From IMG/VR virus record IMGVR_UViG_3300025508_000075, positions 1-34,121 of that record: a stretch of 34,121 bases of DNA, one strand, 5' to 3'. The DNA is from a virus. The translations under genes and the position numbers were made by a program. Positions 15,397 through 21,770 of this stretch are shown here, one piece after another. How positions within the stretch are numbered: position 1 is the stretch's first letter; every line of letters starts with the position of its first letter. A model generated the notes under the pieces. The model saw only the letters and a list, made by a program, of their open reading frames with translations, was not told the origin of the DNA and ran no database searches.

Positions 15397-15678
15397 TTAA
15401 ACTTTTCTATTGTACTTCATCTTGATTTCATTCACAATATCTTTTTCAAACTTATTATTCTTTTCCACACTATTCCAATATTCAGCGACCATGCGATCCA
15501 CATCCTTTTCTGAATAATTGTTTTTTCGCATGAAATCAACTAGGATTAACAGGGGGGGGTGCTTAACTTGATTTTTACGATTTCTATCTATGGCTCTTTT
15601 GTATTGAAAATTAGAATGCTTTCTAATTTTACTTAATTCATACTTTATAGTTTCTATTGGAACATATTTCTTATTCAT
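15397..15678 (-). CDS. Uncharacterised basic protein (93 aa)
   Basis: MNKKYVPIETIKYELSKIRK, then RAIDRNRKNQVKHPPLLILV and a helical acidic-basic C-terminus (VNEIKMKYNRKV). The frame crosses a run of eight G on the plus strand near 15551-15558, a site where sequencing or replication slippage could break it. Last gene of a minus-strand trio. Possibly a DNA-binding or replication accessory; not recognised. Confidence 0.7.
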   Translation of the reverse strand: MNKKYVPIETIKYELSKIRKHSNFQYKRAIDRNRKNQVKHPPLLILVDFMRKNNYSEKDVDRMVAEYWNSVEKNNKFEKDIVNEIKMKYNRKV

Positions 15679-15720
15679 ACTTACTAACTAGTTATATCTA
15701 TATTACTAATTCTTTATTTA

Positions 15721-15760
15721 GGTACATTTCATGTACCCCTACCAGTACAAAAAATGTACT
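15721..15760. promoter_or_regulatory. Tandem GTACA-N5-TGTAC palindromes (operator-like)
   Basis: Two perfect dyads with identical arms and 5-base spacers: GTACA-TTTCA-TGTAC at 15722-15736 and GTACA-AAAAA-TGTAC at 15745-15759, centres 23 bases apart (about two helical turns). They lie between the winged-helix gene and the 93-aa gene, upstream of the latter. I saw no further copies of the full dyad in the window. Confidence 0.6.
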
Positions 15761-16166
15761 ACCTAACTAACTTTATCCCCTTCTTATCCACAAAATTCTT
15801 CCTCACTTTATCCACATATATTTGTTTATGCTTATTAGACATAATCTTTCTTAATTTAAGATTGTTATTTAAAATAGATTGAAAGTTATCATCCCCTCTA
15901 AAGTAATATTTATTAGTTTTATTCTTACCCCTATTTTGCCATGTAATATAGCCAAATAATTGTAGCCTATCCAAATGCCTAACTAATGTTCTTTTGTCTT
16001 TTAAACCCATTTTTTTTAAAAGGTAAGCATGACTAGGCACACACCCTCTTTTCGCAGTCTGAAGCCTTGTCAGAAGCATATAGAGGCATTTTTCATGAGA
16101 GGTAAGAACCTCATTATCCAATAAAGAATGGGGTACTTTTAAGAATGGTTCTAAACTAGCTTTCAT
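15759..16166 (-). CDS. Winged-helix DNA-binding protein, replication-initiator-like
   Basis: 135 aa. Residues about 8-95 form a winged helix of the kind found in replication initiators (HTH_36-like): VPHSLLDNEVLTSHEKCLYM, then GCVPSHAYLLKKMGLKDKRT, VRHLDRLQLFGYITWQNRGK and the wing KTNKYYF. The C-terminus is basic. It could start replication by recruiting host proteins or act as a regulator; the tandem dyads just past its stop are possible binding sites. Start overlaps the upstream gene by 11 bases. Confidence 0.7.
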   Translation of the reverse strand: MKASLEPFLKVPHSLLDNEVLTSHEKCLYMLLTRLQTAKRGCVPSHAYLLKKMGLKDKRTLVRHLDRLQLFGYITWQNRGKNKTNKYYFRGDDNFQSILNNNLKLRKIMSNKHKQIYVDKVRKNFVDKKGIKLVR

Positions 16167-16662
16167 TTATAAATTCTGTAATAGGTTTAAGTTTATCCAA
16201 TGGGATTGACCAAACAAAAGGTCTATCATTCTTTCCAAAGTTAGTCCAAGTGCCACATTTCTGACAATCTTTTGCTTGAATGTAGCCATGAAAATAAAAG
16301 GTTGGGGTATCATCTGATACATAGAAATAATAATCTTCAGCTTTAAATCCTTTTCTTATTATCAATGACTTGTAAGATTTGGAAAATAATTGTGATCTTA
16401 CTTGAACTGGCTTATCATTAATAATTAAATCCTTACCTTGAAAGTTATTAACAGAATGTGTAAAATACGATTTCATAATTTTAGCCAAAGCCATCTCTGC
16501 AAGACAACCTGAAATTGTTTTACCCCACTTTTGATACCTATCAAATGAAGCACCATGACCCCATTGAATATTAGCTTTTAGGCTTTCTGTTTCCCTGACA
16601 ATCCCAGTAATTGCACCTGATAATATTTCTTCCCAATTTAAATCTACCTTTTCCAAAGACAT
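16156..16662 (-). CDS. PD-(D/E)XK-like protein, possible nuclease (168 aa)
   Basis: MSLEKVDLNWEEILSGAITG; GCLAEMALAKIM (E56) and GKDLIINDKPVQVRS (D78, Q87-V88-R89) follow the order of the PD-(D/E)XK core, glutamate helix, then Asp, then a strand with E-x-K. Here the last pair is Q and R rather than E and K, so activity is uncertain. A CQKC pair lies near residue 135. It opens the minus-strand trio, divergent from the exonuclease. Alternative: a DNA-binding protein with a degenerate nuclease fold. Confidence 0.5.
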   Translation of the reverse strand: MSLEKVDLNWEEILSGAITGIVRETESLKANIQWGHGASFDRYQKWGKTISGCLAEMALAKIMKSYFTHSVNNFQGKDLIINDKPVQVRSQLFSKSYKSLIIRKGFKAEDYYFYVSDDTPTFYFHGYIQAKDCQKCGTWTNFGKNDRPFVWSIPLDKLKPITEFINES

Positions 16663-16744
16663 TTATACTACATACACAATAAAATAAATAAAGCAAATAA
16701 AAGTATTGACTTATTTGTAAATAATCTGTAAATAACCAAATCAG
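16663..16744. promoter_or_regulatory. Divergent promoter region
   Basis: Between the minus-strand trio and the plus-strand recombination genes. On the plus strand TTGACT (16706-16711) is followed after 17 bases by TAAATA (16729-16734); a direct repeat TGTAAATAA occurs twice, 11 bases apart, at about 16716 and 16727. On the minus strand TATAAA near 16668 could serve the 168-aa gene. Confidence 0.4.
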
Positions 16745-17695
16745 ATGAAAGAAAGATTTACAGATACAGCTTGGACAGAAGGTGATTTTAATAAAGCAAC
16801 AAGCTCACCTAGTCAAACAGCATTAAGTAATTGGGTATGGTTTATTAAATATCATCTATCCCCACATTTAAAATTTAAATCAGAAAGACCATCAATAAGT
16901 TTTAAAGCTGGTACATTTATCCATGAATGGTTTCAAAACATATTAGTAGGTCAGGCAAAGATTGAAGATGTTGAGCATCATTTTAAAAATCATATAGATC
17001 AGTTTGAATTTAGTGAGAATGAAGGTATCAAAGCACAATTTATTTTAAAGTATGTCAAAGGCTATGTTGAAAGACACTTGGAAGCTATCAATGAAGTATC
17101 AGATAACTTTTCAGGTTGGAAAATAGAAATACCTTTTTCTGATTGGTATGATGATAAGTATATGGATCAAACATTAAATATTGCAAGTGAAGGTTATATT
17201 GATTGTGTTAATGATAATGAAAATAAAATAACAGAACATAAAAATAGGTTTGGTAGTGTCAGAAAATCACCACTCAAAGTAAATAGAAAAGATAGTAATA
17301 TAAATAGAATTGGGGATTGGGTGTATTCTAAATCACAATTAATAAAACAACCTCAATTTACTCATTGCATACAAACAGCAGTCTATTCAAAACATTTTAA
17401 TAACAAATATAAACCATATTTAATTTATGTATCAGAAGCTGATTATACAATTTTTACAGCTGATAATTGTTGGGAACTTACCCCAAAAGGTTTGGAATAT
17501 TTTTTTAGAAAATTCATACAAATAAACATAAAAAGACAAGAACTATTAAGAGCTGCCAATGGTAGCATTAAAAGATTGGCTTGTTTAATTGATGTGGATT
17601 GGTCTGAAATTAGAAATTATAAATCTAATTTTATGCTAAAGAACTATGAAGAAGAAGATATGCAAAGGTTGGAGGACTTTTATGAAAAACTATAA
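16745..17695 (+). CDS. Cas4/RecB-type PD-(D/E)XK exonuclease
   Basis: 316 aa. Motifs in order: GTFIHEW at 56-62 (the His-containing first motif), GYIDCV with D153, ITEHKNR with E164-x-K166, and QTAVY (Q210 to Y214), the QxxxY motif of RecB/Cas4-like nucleases. It is immediately followed by a coiled-coil protein and an annealing protein, the usual exonuclease/annealase pair of phage recombination (lambda exo/beta logic). It should resect DNA ends for recombination-dependent replication or packaging concatemers. No clear Shine-Dalgarno at the ATG. Confidence 0.8.
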   Translation: MKERFTDTAWTEGDFNKATSSPSQTALSNWVWFIKYHLSPHLKFKSERPSISFKAGTFIHEWFQNILVGQAKIEDVEHHFKNHIDQFEFSENEGIKAQFILKYVKGYVERHLEAINEVSDNFSGWKIEIPFSDWYDDKYMDQTLNIASEGYIDCVNDNENKITEHKNRFGSVRKSPLKVNRKDSNINRIGDWVYSKSQLIKQPQFTHCIQTAVYSKHFNNKYKPYLIYVSEADYTIFTADNCWELTPKGLEYFFRKFIQINIKRQELLRAANGSIKRLACLIDVDWSEIRNYKSNFMLKNYEEEDMQRLEDFYEKL

Positions 17696-17703
17696 GGATA
17701 GAT

Positions 17704-17934
17704 ATGTCAGATAAATTAATGCAAACATTAGCTCAATTACAAACAGAGAATAGAAAATTTAAACAAGAATTAAAAATTAGGGATCAGAAACTTCTTGAAA
17801 GGGATGAAACTATGAAGATTGCTAATGAAGAATATCAAAAATCTTTGGCTAAATTAAAGGATGATTTAGCTTTTAAAGATAAAGTCTTAAAATCATTAAG
17901 ACCCAAACCAAAAATAAGAAAGGTAAAAAAATGA
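17704..17934 (+). CDS. Coiled-coil protein between exonuclease and annealase (76 aa)
   Basis: MSDKLMQTLAQLQTENRKFK, a long charged helix with heptad-like Leu spacing, then a short basic tail (RPKPKIRKVKK). Shine-Dalgarno AAGGA precedes the ATG and its stop overlaps the next ATG (ATGA). Possibly bridges the exonuclease and annealing protein or oligomerises DNA; inference from its place. Confidence 0.75.
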   Translation: MSDKLMQTLAQLQTENRKFKQELKIRDQKLLERDETMKIANEEYQKSLAKLKDDLAFKDKVLKSLRPKPKIRKVKK

Positions 17935-18560
17935 AGATTGATCCTATCGTAAAAGATATTTTAAATGAATTAAAGTTTAATCCATCTGAATGCTTATGGG
18001 AAAAACATGGTGCTACTTGTATGAAGCATAGATACATAGAAATAGCAGGACAAAACAAAGGTGTTTCCATAGATAGTTTAGATGAAGTTGAGAAAAATTC
18101 AGCAGAAGGTGTGGTTGCAATTAAATGTACTGCTAGTCTTGGCAAAGCAAAGGTTATAACTTATGGCGAAGCCACACCAAAGAATAATAAAAATGGTTAT
18201 CCTTATGCAATGGCAGAGAAAAGAGCAGTTGATAGAGCTATATTAAAATTGATTGGCATACATGGTTTTGTTTATTCAGATGATGAAGTGGATGATAAGT
18301 TTGAAAATGTTCAAGTAAAAAAAATAGAAGTAAAGCAAGAACCAAAGAAAGACAATATAGATAAAATTTATATTGCTGGTGCTTTAGAAAAAATAAAAAA
18401 TAACAAAGATAAAAAAAATTCTTCGGTCTTAAGAAGTGATATTGAAAGTCTTAAAACCAGAATAAATCAGTCTATGGGTTGGGATGCGTTCACAAAGACA
18501 GATCAATTTAAAACATTTAACGCATTAAGAAATCAAATAACCAAACAAAGAAGGAGTTAG
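17931..18560 (+). CDS. Erf/Rad52-like ssDNA annealing protein
   Basis: 209 aa. The diagnostic segment is YPYAMAEKRAVDRAILKLIG at 90-109, the shared helix motif of Erf/Rad52-type phage annealing proteins, preceded by a beta region (VVAIKCTASLGKAKVITYGE). The C-terminal part is Lys-rich and low in conservation signals (KKDNIDKIYIAGALEKIKNN), probably a tail for host SSB or partner contacts. Pairs with the exonuclease upstream. Erf, Sak and RecT-type relatives cannot be separated by eye. Confidence 0.7.
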   Translation: MKIDPIVKDILNELKFNPSECLWEKHGATCMKHRYIEIAGQNKGVSIDSLDEVEKNSAEGVVAIKCTASLGKAKVITYGEATPKNNKNGYPYAMAEKRAVDRAILKLIGIHGFVYSDDEVDDKFENVQVKKIEVKQEPKKDNIDKIYIAGALEKIKNNKDKKNSSVLRSDIESLKTRINQSMGWDAFTKTDQFKTFNALRNQITKQRRS

Positions 18561-18563
18561 ACT

Positions 18564-18758
18564 ATGGCTTTTGAACTAAAAGAAGGCGAAGGTTATCTAA
18601 ACAGAGATAATGAAAATCCTGAAAAATTTTGGGGATCATTTAAGGTCAGCCAAGATTTAAAAAAAGGTGATACCATCAATCTTACTGAATGGATTAATAC
18701 CAAAGATGATGGCAAAGTTGTTCATAAATTACAAGAAAGAAAACCTAAACAAGGTTAA
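18564..18758 (+). CDS. Small protein following annealase (64 aa)
   Basis: MAFELKEGEGYLNRDNENPE, then WGSFKVSQDLKKGDTINLTE and a beta end (KVVHKLQERKPK). The pattern 'FELKEGEG ... KFWGSFKV ... W' resembles a group of small phage proteins often found near recombination genes, perhaps an OB-like single-strand DNA partner. Shine-Dalgarno AAGGAG. Function not established. Confidence 0.7.
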   Translation: MAFELKEGEGYLNRDNENPEKFWGSFKVSQDLKKGDTINLTEWINTKDDGKVVHKLQERKPKQG

Positions 18759-18769
18759 TTGTAATAGAT

Positions 18770-18845
18770 GGGGTGGTAGTTTTTGTTAAAACAAGCCTCT
18801 TGTTTTAGCTCCCTTGATCGGTTAGTTAGCTCTGCCACCCCTTTT
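18770..18845 (+). ncRNA. Structured element, branched hairpin (terminator or small RNA)
   Basis: An outer 10-pair stem GGGGTGGTAG/CTGCCACCCC (18770-18779 with 18832-18841, one G-U pair) encloses a perfect 9-pair hairpin TAAAACAAG-CCT-CTTGTTTTA (18787-18807) and a further AGCT/AGCT stem; TTTT follows. It fills the gap between two early genes. It could be an intrinsic terminator, a leader structure or a small RNA. It does not fold as a normal tRNA. Confidence 0.55.
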
Positions 18846-18850
18846 AAACT

Positions 18851-19057
18851 ATGGAACTTATAATATTAAATGATGGTCTTTATCATCTTATACCAATCAC
18901 AAGTAATATGGTTGAAGATATAAAGTTATTTAATGAGATTGATTGTATGGACTTGTGTAATTTATTAAGAATTAAATTAACTGGTTATGTAGATACTTTA
19001 AATCTACACATGATGAATGATAATACTGGTGCAATGATGGGTTGTATCTGCAAATAA
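18851..19057 (+). CDS. Small early protein after structured element (68 aa)
   Basis: MELIILNDGLYHLIPITSNM, then DIKLFNEIDCMDLCNLLRIK and a tail MMNDNTGAMMGCICK. Strand-turn-strand followed by helices; four Cys. No Shine-Dalgarno, and the ATG lies only 6 bases after the TTTT of the structured element; ATG at 18908 is an alternative start. Unknown function. Confidence 0.55.
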   Translation: MELIILNDGLYHLIPITSNMVEDIKLFNEIDCMDLCNLLRIKLTGYVDTLNLHMMNDNTGAMMGCICK

Positions 19058-19072
19058 AATTAAAGGAGTAAT

Positions 19073-19411
19073 ATGGGAAAAGACGATAATATAAAATGGA
19101 TAGACATTGGCGAAAAAATGGTCAAGCAAATGTTAGAGAAGAAACAAAAAGAATATGGAAGTTTTGATAACAACGCATACATCATGGCTAACTTTTTACA
19201 ATCAGCACTAGAAATAGTTAATGGATATAAGGTTAAAGTACCTATTACAATCATACCACAACTAATGATTGTTCTTAAATTGACAAGAACTATTGATGAT
19301 GGTAGTGGGAAAGATATATACAAACTAGATACCCATAAGGATATTTCTGGGTACAACGACCTATTAAAAGATATGCTATTAAAAATGAGAAGCAAGGAGG
19401 ACAATGACTAA
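19073..19411 (+). CDS. DUF6378-like phage protein (112 aa)
   Basis: Contains KKQKEYGSFDNNAYIMANFL (the YG-S motif), then VPITIIPQLMIVLKLTRTID and a final HKDISGYNDLLKDMLL. This 'KxxxYG ... LKLTR ... D...DISGY' pattern matches the DUF6378 family of phage proteins, helical and of unknown function, often in early regions. Shine-Dalgarno AAAGGAG. Family name from recall, not search. Confidence 0.75.
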   Translation: MGKDDNIKWIDIGEKMVKQMLEKKQKEYGSFDNNAYIMANFLQSALEIVNGYKVKVPITIIPQLMIVLKLTRTIDDGSGKDIYKLDTHKDISGYNDLLKDMLLKMRSKEDND

Positions 19412-19664
19412 AATATTTTATAGTCCTAGAATTAAAGAAATCATTGATTTTATGGCTGTTTATTATGATGAACATGATTGTTTCCCCAAGCTAGATGAGA
19501 TAGGTAAGGCATTAAATTTAACTAAACAAAGGGTAGGTATTCTATTAAAGAATGCTGAAAAATTAAAGTTGATAAAGTCTGACAATGTTTTCATGCGAAA
19601 GTATATGTTGACTAAACAACCTAAAATTAGTAAATTAAAAGTCAACAATTACTATGAGTTGTAA
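19404..19664 (+). CDS. LexA-type winged-helix regulator (86 aa)
   Basis: MTKIFYSPRIKEIIDFMAVY, CFPKLDEIGKALNLTKQRVG and LKNAEKLKLIKSDN give a LexA/MarR-like winged helix: helix 1, helix 2 with 'P-x-x-x-E-I-G-K-A-L', recognition helix TKQRVGILLKNAEKL. No catalytic domain, so a DNA-binding regulator only. Shine-Dalgarno AAGGAGG; overlaps the upstream gene by 8 bases. Confidence 0.75.
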   Translation: MTKIFYSPRIKEIIDFMAVYYDEHDCFPKLDEIGKALNLTKQRVGILLKNAEKLKLIKSDNVFMRKYMLTKQPKISKLKVNNYYEL

Positions 19665-19836
19665 AAAAATATATTACTACGAATTTTCTGCAACTTTAGA
19701 AGAAGAATTTGATTCTGTTGAGAAAGCAGCAGATCAAAGGAATGCTAGTGAAAAGGCAGTTGTTAAAGAGATAACTAATAAAAGCCTTCAGCATTCTATA
19801 ATTAAAAAGGAGGATAGGAATGAACCTAACCAATGA
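19654..19836 (+). CDS. Small early protein (60 aa)
   Basis: MSCKKIYYYEFSATLEEEFD, then a helical part (VEKAADQRNASEKAVVKEIT) and an acidic tail. Overlaps the regulator before it by 11 bases and the next gene by 17. No recognised family; lacks a good Shine-Dalgarno and probably depends on coupling. Confidence 0.6.
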   Translation: MSCKKIYYYEFSATLEEEFDSVEKAADQRNASEKAVVKEITNKSLQHSIIKKEDRNEPNQ

Positions 19837-20005
19837 ACTTCCTAGATTGTATGGGAAGCTACAAAAGTGCCATAACAATATCATGGCTTCTATTGATAGC
19901 AGAATGTGTGTCCATACACTTCAGGATTATGTTGAGTACAGACAATTAGTAAGAAGAATTGTTAATGCTCAAAACAAAGAAGCAAAAGTTATTTACGAAA
20001 GATAA
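19820..20005 (+). CDS. Small helical early protein (61 aa)
   Basis: MNLTNELPRLYGKLQKCHNN, then MCVHTLQDYVEYRQLVRRIV and a basic end. All-helical with two Cys. Very strong Shine-Dalgarno (AAAAAGGAGG) makes it a real gene. Not recognised. Confidence 0.65.
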   Translation: MNLTNELPRLYGKLQKCHNNIMASIDSRMCVHTLQDYVEYRQLVRRIVNAQNKEAKVIYER

Positions 20006-20044
20006 ATAACCGATAACAAAAACGATAAGAAAGGAAGGCTATCT

Positions 20045-20461
20045 ATGTCTGCAAAAGAAAAAGACCCCAATAAACTAAAACTTGATAAGCATATTGGTAT
20101 CAAATTAAGAAACAAAAGAGTAGAAAGAAAACTCAATCAAACAAAAGTTGCTGATGTACTGGGTGTAACATTTCAACAAGTTCAAAAGTATGAGAAAGGA
20201 AGCAATGGAACAAATGCTTTTATTCTTTTATTACTATCTGAATTTTTTAAAGTACCAGTATCATATTTCTTTGAAGGTTTTAATCCAAGAACATTTGAAA
20301 GTAGCATAACTTACCATGACAGATTTCCAGAGATACATAGAGGTAATCAGGTCAAGAATGAAAACTTATATCCTAATCCCAACTCTATGAGTAGTTTAGG
20401 TAATAAGATGAAAGATGTTTTCTTGCTTGAAGAAACATTAAACAAAGAAGAAATATTATAA
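20045..20461 (+). CDS. Xre/CI-like HTH repressor, alphaproteobacterial type
   Basis: 138 aa. HTH: IGIKLRNKRVERKLNQTKVA, DVLGVTFQQVQKYEKGSN, then LLLLSEFFKVPVSYFFEGFN. The segment 'TFQQVQKYEKG ... VPVSYFFEGF' is the typical sequence of HTH regulators of Alphaproteobacteria. The C-terminal half is not a peptidase, so it is not cleavable like lambda CI. Likely controls the early promoters or host genes. Shine-Dalgarno GAAAGG; the next gene begins 6 bases after its stop. Confidence 0.85.
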   Translation: MSAKEKDPNKLKLDKHIGIKLRNKRVERKLNQTKVADVLGVTFQQVQKYEKGSNGTNAFILLLLSEFFKVPVSYFFEGFNPRTFESSITYHDRFPEIHRGNQVKNENLYPNPNSMSSLGNKMKDVFLLEETLNKEEIL

Positions 20462-20466
20462 CAATC

Positions 20467-20643
20467 ATGTCATTGGGTCAGTCAAATAAAAAGTTTGATT
20501 GGCTCAATGATTTAACAATTAGAGATAAAGATACATCAAGATTAGATGAACTAGCAAATCTTTATAATAAAACTAAAGATAAAAAATATTCTAAAGAGTG
20601 GTATGTGTTAGTTCAAAAAATTACTAAACAACTTAATTCTTAA
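20467..20643 (+). CDS. Small early protein (58 aa)
   Basis: MSLGQSNKKFDWLNDLTIRD, then RLDELANLYNKTKDKKYSKE and VQKITKQLNS. It follows the HTH gene by 5 bases and converges with the zinc-ribbon gene, overlapping it by 11 bases. Helical; no family recognised. Last plus-strand gene. Confidence 0.6.
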   Translation: MSLGQSNKKFDWLNDLTIRDKDTSRLDELANLYNKTKDKKYSKEWYVLVQKITKQLNS

Positions 20644-20824
20644 CTTCATTTTCATAAGTCTTATCATCATCAGCTTTACGCATACATTGATAATGAGCTT
20701 TACCTTTGGGATAGAAAGCAACAAAGCTATCTTGGTTGGTCATGTCTTGACCACAATATTTACACTTTCCTATGTCTATGATTATTACTTTTGGTTTCTT
20801 CCAGACTTTCTTATGTTTTGGCAT
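20633..20824 (-). CDS. Zinc-ribbon protein (63 aa)
   Basis: MPKHKKVWKKPKVIIIDIGK, then CKYCGQDMTNQDSF and HYQCMRKADD. CxxC with later His/Cys gives a possible zinc site; N-terminus strongly basic. Last gene of the late minus-strand block, overlapping the basic protein gene upstream by 14 bases. Perhaps a nucleic-acid binding protein. Confidence 0.7.
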   Translation of the reverse strand: MPKHKKVWKKPKVIIIDIGKCKYCGQDMTNQDSFVAFYPKGKAHYQCMRKADDDKTYENEVKN

Positions 20825-21050
20825 AGTTAGGTCTTTTGCCTTTTCTGGATTTTCTTTCAGCTTTCTTTTTTCTTGAAACAGCAGAGGCTCTTTGACTTGC
20901 AGACATTGATCTAGCTTTTGCTAGTGGTACACACTTTGGATAATTTTTTCTTTTCTCTCCTTTTGATCTACCACATGGAGGAAAGCCACCACCTTTTTTA
21001 CGATTGGCAATGTCCACCCATTTTTCTGATGTCCACTTTCTTAAACTCAT
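20811..21050 (-). CDS. Very basic phage protein (79 aa)
   Basis: MSLRKWTSEKWVDIANRKKG, then GGFPPCGRSKGEKRKNYPKC and KARSMSASQRASAVSRKKKA, ending with many Lys and Arg. The 'KWVDI ... KKGGGFPPCGR ... YPKCVPLAKARSMS' pattern recurs in marine phages (I recall it as DUF5872). Very positive charge and two Cys suggest DNA or RNA binding. The overlapping frame 20918 on the plus strand is a shadow. Confidence 0.8.
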   Translation of the reverse strand: MSLRKWTSEKWVDIANRKKGGGFPPCGRSKGEKRKNYPKCVPLAKARSMSASQRASAVSRKKKAERKSRKGKRPNYAKT

Positions 21051-21184
21051 CTTTTTCTTTTAGTTTTCTTTTTACCAACTTTACCTTTGCAATACTTACT
21101 TGCCCACATATTTGCATAAGCAGATGGATATACTTTAAATTTTCGCTTCGCTGCAGCTTTACCAGCAGCACATAATTTAGCCAT
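21047..21184 (-). CDS. Basic microprotein (45 aa)
   Basis: MAKLCAAGKAAAKRKFKVYP, then SAYANMWASKYCKGKVGKKK and a basic end. 13 Lys, 3 Arg, no Asp or Glu. ATGA overlap with the basic gene downstream and an 8-base overlap with the gene upstream. The 'CAAGKAAAKRKFKVYPSAYAN' style is familiar in marine phages; function unknown, possibly nucleoprotein. Confidence 0.75.
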   Translation of the reverse strand: MAKLCAAGKAAAKRKFKVYPSAYANMWASKYCKGKVGKKKTKRKR

Positions 21185-21380
21185 TATCTAACTCCTTTAC
21201 AATTTTTAATTTTTCTTCAGCAGTTGCAATCTTTTCTACTAACTTATCTACTTCATCTATGTGTTGTGGGTGTTCTCCAATACCAACACTATTGTTAAAA
21301 TATATTTTTATTGTTGCTTCAGCTTCACAAATTTGAGCTTCATATCTTTTCTCTAATGCTTTTAAGATATGTTGCTTCAT
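21177..21380 (-). CDS. Helical protein with GIGEH motif (67 aa)
   Basis: MKQHILKALEKRYEAQICEA, then IKIYFNNSVGIGEHPQHIDE and a long helix ending LKIVKELDNG. The 'YFNNSVGIGEHP' segment recurs in a phage protein group of unknown function, in my recollection. It is the one acidic-neutral member inside an otherwise basic cassette, so it may partner the basic proteins. Confidence 0.75.
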   Translation of the reverse strand: MKQHILKALEKRYEAQICEAEATIKIYFNNSVGIGEHPQHIDEVDKLVEKIATAEEKLKIVKELDNG

Positions 21381-21523
21381 GCACTATGTCTTTTTTGTAC
21401 CATAAATTTAGCTGTCTTGACAGCACCTTTGTGTGGCTTGTATGCACCTTTCATAAGTTTATATGAACTACCTTTTTTCATCCAATGAAATCCTTTAGGT
21501 GCTTTTACAGATTTTTTCATCAT
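21377..21523 (-). CDS. Basic microprotein (48 aa)
   Basis: MMKKSVKAPKGFHWMKKGSS, then YKLMKGAYKPHKGAVKTAKF and VQKRHSA. 13 Lys, no acids. Two adjacent ATG codons (21523 and 21520); the first fits the ATGA overlap with the preceding gene. The 'KAPKGFHWMKKG..YKLMKG..KPHKGA' pattern recurs in marine phages. Confidence 0.7.
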   Translation of the reverse strand: MMKKSVKAPKGFHWMKKGSSYKLMKGAYKPHKGAVKTAKFMVQKRHSA

Positions 21524-21645
21524 ACTTTTTTCTTTTTCTTTTTTCTTTTTTTCATAGCTTTAAAATCTGCACCTGTAATTTTATTTCTAGGTGGTGCAAC
21601 TCTTGCTAATTTTTTTTGCTTTGCACTATATTTACTAAATGGCAT
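21520..21645 (-). CDS. Lys-rich microprotein (41 aa)
   Basis: MPFSKYSAKQKKLARVAPPR, then NKITGADFKAM and a C-terminal run of nine basic residues. 14 Lys, 3 Arg, 1 Asp. Stop overlaps the following ATG. Weak Shine-Dalgarno (GGAGGGTTAAAA, rather distant). Pattern recurs in marine phages; probably nucleic-acid binding. Confidence 0.65.
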   Translation of the reverse strand: MPFSKYSAKQKKLARVAPPRNKITGADFKAMKKRKKKKKKV

Positions 21646-21696
21646 AATTTTTTAACCCTCCAACATTCCCATCTAACTAGTAGATACTCCTGATAA

Positions 21697-21768
21697 TTAA
21701 TATTTGTTTTTCATTTTTTTGCTTTTCTTCTTCTTTTTCTTTTTATCTTTTTTTTTCTTCATATACAT
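21697..21768 (-). CDS. Polylysine micropeptide (23 aa)
   Basis: Starts MYMKKKKD, continues with seven Lys in a row and ends KKMKNKY: 15 Lys of 23 residues. It has one of the best Shine-Dalgarno sites of the cassette (AAGGAGATAACT before the ATG), overlapping the stop of the gene upstream. Tiny, so not certain, but the ribosome site argues for expression. A DNA-condensing role is speculation. Confidence 0.5.
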   Translation of the reverse strand: MYMKKKKDKKKKKKKSKKMKNKY

Positions 21769-21770
21769 AG

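Noticed and set aside
18770-18845. tRNA gene
   Set aside because: A seven-pair acceptor-like stem exists, but no T-arm (GGTTC) or proper anticodon arm; the inner 9-pair hairpin has a 3-base loop.
19060-19884. Minus-strand frames opposite early regulators
   Set aside because: Hydrophobic shadows of Lys-rich plus-strand genes that have strong Shine-Dalgarno sites.
20045-20461. Temperate lysogeny module
   Set aside because: Only an Xre-type regulator is present; no integrase, excisionase or attachment site was seen.
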